Under the pieces are notes generated by a model. It was given only the letters and a program-made list of their open reading frames with translations. It made no database searches and had not been told where the DNA came from. A stretch of DNA of 64,000 bases. Source: Sternotherus odoratus (Eukaryota > Chordata > Testudines > Kinosternidae). The DNA lies in NCBI GenBank assembly GCA_032164245.1, contig JAVMKO010000022.1, forward strand, positions 12,275,845 through 12,339,844, read 5' to 3'. The translations under genes and the position numbers were made by a program. This document shows, one piece after another, positions 46,586 through 57,900 of this stretch (position 1 is its first letter; every line of letters begins with the position of its first letter).

Positions 46586-48860
46586 AATATTATAAAATAT
46601 AAATAAAAATACACAGGGAGATATACTCTCATTTTACATAACAAAAGTTTGGTTAGCTAATTTAGTTGGTAAAAGATACATAACTGAAACAAAAATTTCA
46701 TATGCCTCACAATCAATTCTATGAAAATAACTGTAAAATGTAAAAATATGTAGAGCATATTTTCTAGTTATTGACCTCAAACAAAAAGCACTTTGAGACA
46801 CTAGTCATTTTTTATTTAAAGCACTTATTTTCACTAATATGCAATATCTTTTTAGTTCACTGAAGCTTTCCCATGTAGTGTGTGTATATGTAAAAGATTC
46901 TTATTTTTGCTATTGGACTCTTAACATTAAGTGAAAAGTGAAAAACTTTGGCTTACATGATGTAATTTTTTAAAATTAGTTGTTTTGGTATGAATGTCAT
47001 GTTGTAAATTGATAGGTGTACAGTTATTTGTAATTCATTATACTAATAACCTAACTTCTGACCTTATTCCACAGTTGCCCCATATTTTGGATATAAATTT
47101 AAATATAATGGACTTTCTACTTTGCTACAAATACAATGAGAATGCAAATGTGATAAGTGTAATAGCTCAAATTCAATTCCCCTAATGCCCATATGACACA
47201 GTTCCAAATAAACTCACTCCAGGTGGTATGAGAGTAACTAATGCATGAAATGCCAGCATGGTGTTTAAAAAATATGACTGGATACTGATGGAAGCAATAA
47301 TTTTCTTCAGATCATAAGTTGTTGCCAAAAGTACTAGCGCTCTAATCCTGCAAATACTTAAACACATGCAACCTTTATATTGTACCTAGTTCTTGTCGAC
47401 GTTTATGGGATTATGTGTGTGAGTAAAGCAATTCACTTTTTTCACTGTTTTCAGGATCAGAGCCAGAATTTAGACTATTAAAAATATATTTTCCTTGTAA
47501 ACATTCAGGTGATTTTCCAGTGCCTTAATGTGTGGGGGTTTTTATTTTAAAAAGACTTTTCAACAACATTTTCAGTTTCACACAGGCATATTTTTGCTTC
47601 TTAATGTAACTTTTTGCAAACACCAACTTTCCCATCAAAGCTGTTCAAAAACAAGTTTGGGAAAGTGAGGATTTGCTCATAAGTGATCCATATTCAGTAA
47701 GGAATGGTCCTAGGTTGTTTGGGTTTTCCAAGCAAAACCCTGTAAAATTAGCCTGCTTTTATGAAAACATAAAATCTGAAATATTGTTTTTTGACATTTG
47801 AATATTGTTGCTTGTATTTCACAGACCCACTAGATACACCAATTTCTATTGCTATTTTATGCAGTTTGGGAAGGTTTTACTTCCATCAAAAATTTGTTAT
47901 ATGATAGTTACATTGTTCATATTGATAAAACAAATTATTTTATGGACTAGAAAAACAACCTCCATTTTAATTAAATATAGGCACCTACCCTTATAAGTAG
48001 ATGAAACAGTTACATAGAGAACAATAAGATGGTGTCTCTGGTGGTTAATTCAAGTGGGATTTTGTTTCACTATTATACATGCGGGTAGTGTGAATTATAT
48101 TCCACTTTCTGAATGCCTGCTTTTGGCCATGCCTGCTCTCTCTGAATGGCAAAACTTATGACTACAAGGAGAGCTTCCGTTTTGGGCTCTCACTGGAAAA
48201 AAATCCCACTGCAAAAAATCACTATCAGAGTTTTTGGCAGAATAAGCAGAGGGGCAAAACCCAACTGGGCAATAAAGAGACAGACTTTTAGGGAAGGGCT
48301 CAGCTCCCTCCAGGTCAGGATGGAAGCACCTGTGGCTTGCCCTGTGCTGTAGATCAACACAGGACACTCTTAATTCCAGGACTCTGAATTTGGCAATCTT
48401 CACTAGCTTTCTAAGTTCAATAATAGTGTTTGGTTTTTGTTTGCTTTTTTAATATAAAGTCACCAAGATGAATTCATAGTTATATTTCTACTTGGTCACT
48501 ATATATAGATCGCTGCATATAGGTGCCTTCCAAAATGAGTAAGTGGATTATAGTCCCTATTAACCTGATGTTTAAAACCTTCTAGTTTTGAAACAATTTG
48601 CTTTAACTTTAATGAAAACTTGGTCACTCATTTATCAAAACTGCAGTTATTTCCAGCAAATGAGTATTCTACACATAAGCTACACTGGTGGTAGTATAAC
48701 AGATATTTTTACTTGTAAAATGTATAACAAGCTTTTTATTTATAGACTGTATTAAAATGTCACACACTGTGCAATCTCTTTCCTTAAATGTGTTTCACTT
48801 TAGTTTTCGCTTGAAAGGGTTGGGTTATGTTTGGTTGTCTAAATAAAACTTTGTTTGACT
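45124..48860 (+). other. AT-rich stretch, possible long 3' UTR of C6orf132
   Basis: No exon is visible between the C6orf132 stop codon and 48.9 kb. The DNA becomes markedly AT-rich from about 46.1 kb. An AATAAA at 48842-48847, followed within 40 bp by T-rich and TG-rich sequence, is a candidate polyadenylation signal. An earlier AATAAA cluster is near 46594-46604. SINE-like pieces lie near 45690-45800 and 46000-46085, and a (TC)n-(AT)n microsatellite at about 46550-46585. Confidence 0.4.
46550..46585. repeat. (TC)n-(AT)n compound microsatellite
   Basis: A TC dinucleotide run passes directly into an AT run. Confidence 0.9.
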
Positions 48861-51800
48861 TATTCAGTTATCCAAATGTTGTTTTACAGAGACAAAAATC
48901 TGTTCCAGATACATCTGGTGCAAAAGCATAATCTCCCTCAACTTTAAGATTTAAGGAGACAAAAAGAATGTAGTAGGGCCTTCCTGTCTCCTGCCATTGG
49001 TAGAGGACAAAAGAGCCTTTCATTTCTAGGTAACTGAAATTCAGCCTCTCTGTATAATTACTACCATCTGTCCGTGGATAGGTCCAGCTGACTGTCCATA
49101 ACAAAACACCACTGCAGTTGGTAGTCCTCTGTAGCAAGGGCACTAGGGATCCAAGGACTGAATGGATATAAACGGTGAACTGCCTTTGCCCTTCTATAGA
49201 CTCTCCACTCTCCAGTTCTGGCTAGGACACCTGGGCAAGGAAGCTTAATTACTCTCTCTACCACACTTGTTCTACAGAATCACAGGACTCTAGTCTTTAG
49301 AGCTGTCAATCCAGCTTCTTTCACTAGCACTGAAACTCACATATGCATTTTCAAGTCCTAACATGAGTGTCTTTTAAATGGAAAATGCTCGCATTACTCA
49401 TACTACAATGAGAAGTTTGAGGCTTGTTTTCAACATTGGATCCCTTTCTCCCCTCCTCCACATTAAATACACATTTGCATTTCTTTCACTCAGCTCTGGT
49501 TACAGACCAGAACTCTTTACTGGGGAAGTGCAGAATGTGTGTGTGCATGTATGGATGGGTATGTAGCTATATACTCCTACATGAATGCTCACTGTGGGAG
49601 GCACATCAAAAATTAAATCAGTGTGCGAGTGAGTCTAATACTGAATGAATTTAACTTTCCACAGCTCGTTACAAATGGTTTCTACATAAATTGGGGTTTA
49701 TGGTCCGTGCTCCCCTTCCCCTTTTTTAAGCCGCTTCTAAGGCCCTGCCTATGTTAAGGAAGCTCACACCGATGTAGGGCTGTAGCTGTAATCACAGTGG
49801 TACAAATCCCTAAAGCAGATCCCCTACACTGATGTAAAATGGAGTTTACATCAGTCGGTTACATGTGTGTGAATTTCCTTAGATCCCTTCAGCAGACTTA
49901 CTTCAGTCAATTAAGAAGTCTGTTAAGGTGCAGAAAAATAATAATTAAGTTTGTTCCTCAAAGTACAGTGCAGATAGCACATAGCTCCCTCAGGCTGTTA
50001 ATACTTAGCTCTCTGGGGCTCTTTGTTCTGTATTTGTACAGAGTCTAGCACCATCGGGTTCTGGTCCATGAGTAGGGCTTCTAGATTATATTATATTACT
50101 ATACAAAATGTCTGTTTTAGAAACTCAGAGGCACAAGCTCTGTAAAAGTGGTTGAAAGATGGATACTAATCACCAATGACACCTTTGTGCAAAATGGATT
50201 AATGGAATGTGAGCAGGGAAGAACTTGTTTGCTGCTCCCTTCCTTTAGAAAGATATTCACTGAAGAAACACTCATTCAGCATTTGGCAGAGAACCAGCTG
50301 CAGAGGCAGGAGGACACGTGAGTCAGAATAGAAAGCAAAAGTCAAACCACCACCATCCAAACAAAAAGGCTCATCCATAACTGAACCAAGTGTGCTTGTC
50401 TCCAAAGTTATCAAGAATGGGCCTACAAGACAGATTTCACTCCAGGGGCGAAAATACCAGCCTCTCTAGTAATTTAAACTTCAATCTTTATCTCCAAACA
50501 GCTGTATCAGTTAAAAACGAAGCAGTAGAAGCTCTCTGACAAAGACATGAGACTACTTTAGGCAGAAGCCGGGTGAAATTGCTTAACACAGGTCTTCTCT
50601 GACACCACAATAAGCTTTTTCTTTACACGATCTATGCAGCACACTGTATATAGTTCTTACACTAGCCTAACATTTCAGGTCAGCTTTTTCAAGAGAGCTC
50701 ATCTGCTATTAGGGTACCAAAATAAGTGACTGGATCTTCCCAGAGCTCAGTATGCTGGCTCCAGAACACTGCCAACACTGTTCTTTCTTTAGGTGCCTAA
50801 AGGGGAACCGAACGCTCTTGGAAAAAGCTGGCCCTGTAGAAAAGGAACAGATGTAAATGGATAATTAAATTATTCATCCCTCCATTTTCTGCAGGATCCA
50901 CTGGTTCTCCAAAGGCAAACAGTGGTTTATAACCACGGAAACAGGGCGTACATACTTCATTTAAGTTAGCTAGGACCAGATTCTGCAGCTACTCTGCATA
51001 CTGAACTCATATTATTTTCAATGGGAACTGTGCACTAAACAGTTATAAGAGGTATTAGTCAAAACACCAGATGAGGCGGAGTTGAGTTTTGCTCTTAAAG
51101 CTGGGGTTCAACTTCTTTTGTACGAGGAATAAACTCGATCCTTTCTAGAATTATACATTTACCCCTTACGGACAAATGAATGTTCTGTGCACTTGCCTGT
51201 AAATCCATGAGTTACTTTATGATCTAAAATTTAAAAATGGGTCCTGTGCAGCGGATATAAATTCAAGTAGCTGTAACTACAAAAAGCAAGATCAGAGGAG
51301 TACAAAGATGAGTTTTAAAGCACCTTGCACAGCTGCAGTCTTGACCCACATCCAGATCTGATAGCTGTACTTTGGCAATACTTGCAAAATGTTTGTTAGC
51401 ATCAAGGGATATACAAGTGAATTGCCTCACAGACACACTCAACCAGCCAGTCCCGTAAATTAGAGGGGCACAATGAGCAAGTTAGATACAAAGCCATTTT
51501 AGAGATGAAAATATACCATTGTATGTGCTATGTATTCCTAAATAATGTAGTTAAGCACCTATATAGCACTTTGCATTACACAAAGCACTGTATAAACATA
51601 CTTTGAATGAAACGGATACCTCTCTACATTTTAACACTATGCAACTGAGTTACCAACATAACCTAGTGCTATAGAATATGAAACAATAAGATTTCTGTTA
51701 ACCAGTTAAGTTACAGTTGTTATCAATGAGCAGACAAGCTATTACATGTAACACATGCATCCTTAAGGCCATAGAATGCAATCTCCTTAGGGTGGAAAGT

Positions 51801-53930
51801 ATGTATTCCTTCATCAGCACAATAAGGCTTAGATCTTGATTGAGCCATTTAGATACTTCCACAGTATAAATAAGAAGGGTGGGGCTGAAAGATGGGATAC
51901 TTCTCTCCTCAAAGGAGTTAGGGTTTATACCGTATTCAACTGTCAGAAATCTTAATACGAAAGCACCGCAATATTGGGTAGAGAAGACTATGTACAACTT
52001 TTAAACTAGCTCTATAATGGCTTTTTCCAACTGCAAAGTCTTTCCATGATGCTGGAATATCCTGATGGAGAAGACCCTACCAGTTTAATGTGTAATGATC
52101 CTGGCAGATACTCATTTACCTAAAAGAAATGGCTCAACTTTCAAAGAAACTTTTCATGCTGCTCTCAACTACGAAATCAAAAGCTCTGCATTTGATAACC
52201 CAGTCAGAAATAGATAGCTGCTGCCTCCGTGTGGTAGGATGCAGGTAAGCTTAGCATTCAGAATAAACTACCGGTATTTAAAGTTTGAAGGGGAAGAGCA
52301 AAGCGTTTGTGCGCTGCTGGCATATTAGCAGAAGTACTGAATATTGATCTAACAAGAGTTTTATACCAGTACAGTCTCCAGGGGTCTTCAGACACACACA
52401 CAGCCTCGCTGAGCCTGAGCTCAGAATCAACCACTGTTTCACTGCAAGTAGTTTCACTTATACCATGGAAGTTACGACTCCCATTTGGTTTTAAAATATC
52501 CATAGGTTTTTGACATTTAGAGATTAGTGCCATGGAGCAGAGAAATGTGATAGTGAACAGCTATGCCAATCCCACTGCAAAATTTGAGAGAGGTCTTAAG
52601 TGGGACCTCATTAAAAAATACTGTAGGATTATAGCAGCTTGTCAATGATTCTGGGCTAAGGGGAACTGCAGGCAACAAATATATCTGCAGTAAGGAGAGT
52701 CTGTCTCACTTGAGGTTAAATTCACTCCTGTGCAAGGGGGCCAGTAATGCATAAGACCATATGCTGGCTCCTTTGTTAGAGTATGAATTTTGTCCTTCCT
52801 GAGGGTAAATGACCTCAATGGCAGCTTCCATGTTTTTACATGCTTTTCTGAATAGGAATAACTTTGCTGGATCAGGCCTCTATCAAGAAAAAGGTTCTGC
52901 AATTCACATCAAAGACCAAAAACCAAACATATTGCATGTCCTTCTCTGCAAGTCAAAAGGGCTAGGTTTACTCTTTGGGAGCAAATGCAAGATAAATAAT
53001 GCAAGTCTGTGAAGAAAGTGCCCCAGTGAATCTATACCCATTTAGAAATTAAAACTACGATTTATTAAAAAACAGCCTTCCATTTTTCAAAGACATCCAC
53101 CTATTTCACATGTAAACAGCACAAGACTGGTTTCAGGTCTAACATAATAGATAATGCTTTCTCTGAGCTATGAAGCAGTATCACAGAGGTCCATGATAAT
53201 AAGTACAAGGTTTTTCCTCTTACTTTAATTTAAATAGCTCTTAAGAAAGGTGTCTGGCTTTTATAACATTCCCTTTTGAATATACTGCACTGAACCAGAT
53301 CAGCATGTGCCCTGTGTGAAACATTTCACTATGTTGGAATTCACAAGAGAACCAACTTATTTTAAAATGAATAAATAAATAAAAAATACACAAGGAAGCC
53401 TATCTACCTGCCTGCAAATTAACTGTGGGCACTGCACAATTTGGGTCTGCTATGCTCTAATCTGTATAGGAGATCAGATGATAACATTATGCTTCATTTT
53501 GATTTCTTGGCTCATATAGAACAGCATGTTACAGACTAAGAAGAAGGGAAGTGGCTTTCAATCAGGTACTTTCTATTTGCATCACAGTACATGGCCTGCT
53601 TAAACAGGTGGGCAGGAAACATACTGTGAACAAAATATCCGAACAGCCACTGGCAAAACACGCAGAAGTGCAGTTTTTCAAAACCATACTGTAATCTAAG
53701 GGAAACAGCTAGGTTTTAAAAACATTATGCAATAAGTTACAAAAATACTACAGGACAAGCAAAGCAAATACTAGGAATTTGGGACATATGCCCCATTCCC
53801 CAGTACAAAAAGCCACTTAACATAAATAATACAACAGAAGTCAACCTTTTATGAAAAGCTACCAGCAGCAGCTGGTCAGTGACTTTCAGAAGAGAAACAA
53901 TTTGATGCTCCCCCGTCAACTCCACCTACA
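48861..53930. other. Intergenic, no gene recognised
   Basis: This lies between the tail-to-tail genes C6orf132 and WDR77. A 91-aa minus-strand frame at 48868-49143 resembles no family I know. Repeat-like pieces are seen at about 49740-49870 (CTGTAGCTGTAATCACAGTG type) and 50020-50110 (CTAGCACCATCGGGTTCTGG type, a widespread amniote repeat). Confidence 0.35.
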
Positions 53931-53934
53931 CTTC

Positions 53935-54066
53935 TCACTCTGGTGAAGTACCAGAGTTAACAGGAGAGCGCTCGGCTCGGCAGTCAATTTATCACATCTT
54001 GACTAGATGTGATAAATTGATCCCTGCTGGATCAATCGCTCCAGAGGTAAGTGTAGACATGCCCTT
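53935..54066. mobile_element. MITE fragment with a perfect hairpin centre
   Basis: AATTTATCACATCT (from about 53986) and AGATGTGATAAATT form 14-bp perfect inverted arms with a 5-bp spacer. The right end, CTCCAGAGGTAAGTGTAGAC followed by ATGCCCTTA, is a terminus I recall from abundant turtle elements. The copy looks truncated on the left. Confidence 0.6.
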
Positions 54067-54612
54067 AGTATCAAATATAATGCAGCCCAACTGAACTACC
54101 ATCATCTTTGATACAGAGACACATTCTGGGGAGCCCAGATCATAGTTCTCCCTAGGTAATACTTCACCATGAAGGCACTCAAAGGCTGCACTGGACAACT
54201 GTGGGAGCTGCACTTGGCATCCCTGCTGAACAGCACAGATCTCCATCTTCTCTCTTATTGACTATCTGAACATTCATGTCCATTCACCGGACAAAAAGGA
54301 TAGACTAGCACATTCTGTGCCTGGGTACAGGATTCACACACTCAGAGGGAAGACAGTGTATCCCTAACTGCGCCAGAAGTTGCATGAATGACAGTAATGG
54401 TGGAGCCATTCTGTGCTATAAATATTGAACCAAGGTTTCCTGTTCATTTGTCAAGATTAATTTACATTGCTCTTAATCTCATTATTCCATAATCCCAACT
54501 CAGGCAAGTCTCCCACAAGACTGCCAGACTTCTTAACTGGCAGGAGAATTCTGTTCTGCTTCTTCTGTAAGAGGTTTGATATGCCAAGAAGAATAAAAGC
54601 CAAATCCTTTAT

Positions 54613-54632
54613 GGTTTTATTTATTTATTTTT
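54613..54632 (-). terminator. Candidate WDR77 polyadenylation signals
   Basis: The plus-strand run TTTTATTTATTTATTTTT reads on the minus strand as overlapping AATAAA hexamers, about 270 bp downstream of the WDR77 stop codon. That is a reasonable 3' UTR length. Confidence 0.5.
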
Positions 54633-54901
54633 ACCTAAATCGCCCACTTCCCTGCAATTCCTTGTGCCTGAAATCAGAATTCTCTGGTGCAACATGTTAA
54701 AGCTTTTTCACAGGTGAATCTGGACTCTACATCAAGGGGCTGTTTTTGTACTTAGCTCGTGCCTAATGCAAAGTTGCTACAGGACCTGTCTTCTTGGTTG
54801 CAAGCCTTAAGCTCTGAGACAGGCAATGGGCCATATAGATCCCTGGTGCATAACATCTGGAGTTATACCGGGGATAAATCTGGACCAGTAAATTTATAAA
54901 A

Positions 54902-57900
54902 CTAGTCATGTACACTGTTGCTTCCAGCAGCTTCAGTAGTCTGTGTTGGAACTGTGTGGTGTAAAACTTGATGGTCCCATCCAACTGTAGAGAGCACGGC
55001 CTTGTTCAAGGGAGACCACGACAAGCCGCTCACAAAGTCTCGATGAGAGCGACTTCTGAAACTGGGAAAAGCAGCAGACATAAAATGGGATTAGACAGAC
55101 ACAGTGCAAAGGCAACAATATTTTAAAGGTCCCGCTGCCTTACTTTACATAACAAACTACTACTTCCTGCATTGTCATTCTTGGAAAATCCCAACACTCA
55201 CACTGCCAAGCAGTGTTCAGTAACTAACTCCTGCTGATTAATATGCTACACGCGTCTTTATCGTTTATCCCTTCTTGACCCCCAAACAGGCATTCAGTTC
55301 AAAAGGGACTGAAAGACTCTAGCTTTGCTTTGTTATTCCCCCCAACCAAGTCCATTCCTATAAATATGTGATCCACTTCTGCAGTACTACAAAAAAACAA
55401 AACAAAAAACCCGACCTCTTTTTACAACAGTATGGCAGTAAGCTTAATACATTCTTCTCGACTCCTGGAGGGCTGTTACATTTCCTGCCTATAACACACA
55501 CTTAACGATCATTTAACATGAGACTAATATTTCAAAATGCACCAAAATAGTACTTACACCTCTGAAAGGCTGGAGTCAAGAACAGCTACTGAACAGTCTT
55601 CACTAATTGAAGCCAGAAGGGGCGAACTGTAGGGTAAAAGAAAGACTACATATGAGCTTTCCGATGTATACGGTAGTTTTAACCTCAAACAACATATGAA
55701 ACATATGCTTCCTAATGGAATGAACAAAGACTACCAGGCAGTATTATAACCCATATCTGCGCAAGTTTCTTTTATCAATATTTTAATCTAGGAGTATCTT
55801 CTAGATTTTAATAAGCATTAACAGACAAAATTCTGATACTGCATAAAGGAAAGGAAGTTACAGGACGATTCAAAGGGGCCTAAGTGTTATTGCCGCGCAC
55901 TTCCACATCACTCTGGAGTCAAATATACACTGCTAGTCCTATCCTTAGTGCAGAGCAGTATGAACATCTTTCCCCACCTCGTTCTTGGTTCAGAAGGCTT
56001 TTCTCTAAACCAACAGGATAGAATTGTTAGGGTGCAATATATACACAGACCAGCACGGTGAATGGACTTTACACATACGTGTGAACCAATGTAAGACACC
56101 AATTCCTGTGCACGTCAAATCATCTTCACACATTGCCTATTACAAAAGGTGGTGGCCAAGAGTACTTCCAATTGCTTTAGCTTTGAGAGCCAATAAGGTC
56201 TATCAGCATCTCAACTGCCTCATTCTACCATAACATGAGTACCTGTGTGTAGAAAATGCAAACCCAGTGATGGTTTGGGAGTGCACAGCTGAACTGCGAG
56301 TGGAGTCTGGGTTCTTTGTGTCGACAAGAGCAACTGTCCCGTTTTCATCTCCTTTAAAAGATAAAAGGAGAACAGGATTATTAGGAAAATCAAACAGAAC
56401 AAACAGCATGCACCCAGAATGTGTAATCTGGAGACTGACAATCAGTTAATGGTAAGATAGCTCCTTACCCAAAACAAACATGTCACTTTGTTGTGGATGC
56501 CACATAACTGAGGTAGGGAGGTAAGCAGAGGCACTGCAAACTGTCAGGAAAGAAACCATGGTGAGTGTGAAGAGAACGGTGAGCTCAGATATTCCAATGT
56601 TATTTTAGCACCCTCAGTTGCTGATTAGCTAAGATTTTTTTTTGAACTTGTACTTATATGATGCTATTTTAGGACTGGTTTCTTTGTGCTTTCATCCTAG
56701 CACTATCATTGGCGGAGATAAATTCTGTGTGGTCAACAAACAATACAAACTTGCAAATTTATCTCCTCCCCTTTTCCCCCAGAAAATTCTATATATTGTG
56801 TATCCATAGACTTACAAATTCGAGTAGCTGGTTTGGGGCTTCTGGTATCCCACAGTAAAATTCTGTCATCCTACAAATTCAAAGTCAATGGAGGGAAAAA
56901 AAAAGTTTTGTGAACTCTGCCTCCACATATCACATCGGTAAATTAAACTTTGGACTGGGAATCAAGAGTAGTCGTCTCGGTTCTCCCACTCACTCTCTCC
57001 ATGGGCTTGGATAAATCATTTGGTGCTTTTAGTTCCTCTTCTCTGAAACAGGGACAGTCACACTTACCTACCACACCAGAGTGGGGATCAGTGTTTCTAT
57101 AGGATTTCAGAGTGCAAGTCCTGCTGTATAACTTAAGTATTATCTGTTAGAGGCAATATTGTGTATTTGAACCAAAATACTCCGATAACATATTAAACAA
57201 ATCTGAACTCCATTCAAAGCATATGGTAAATTCATAACTGAGAAGCATATAAATATCTTGATTCAGATGATTTCATTCAAGAGGGTTTCTTTCAAATTGT
57301 GACAGCTGCTAAAAGTGGAGTTTACTAAATATATTTTCATAATATTTTGCAATTGTATAGTGACTTCCCATCCTTTAATTTTAAGTCTGTCTTTTCCCTC
57401 CTACACCCCAGGTTTAAGGTCTCTCTAAACTGAGATTATTTGCATCGTGGTGGCTACACCAGTGTACATTCCCCATAGAGATGCAGTGCACCAATGCAGC
57501 CTACGCGGATTTCAGACCAGTGCAACCTCTTCATTACTCTGGTGCTGTGATCTGCAGTGAGCGTTTAAACTAGGGTAGATACGCCCCCCAGTACAGACCA
57601 AATCTTAACAACTACAGAGCTAGGCAACAGCGTATTTCAATGCAGTCAGTACAAATTATCGTTGTAAATTATGCACCAATGAACGTGCCAAACTGGAATG
57701 CTTCAACATGACAAAAACAGCGATGTGCTACTTACTGAAAATGTAAATACATGTTTTAACTACAGAGTTCACAGGCTAAATCAGATTTATACCATAGAGA
57801 TTTGGAGAAAGGGTTAGTTTTACCTCCGCACAGGACAGGAACACTGTATCCTTGCCAGGACAAGAGGCCACACATGTCACTGGACTGGAATGAGCTATCA

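Noticed and set aside
55560..55626. Alternative end of WDR77 exon 9 at GAG/GTGTAA
   Set aside because: This donor leaves exon 10 in a frame that loses the conserved FRSRSHRDF segment. The donor two bases further on (GTAAGT) restores it.
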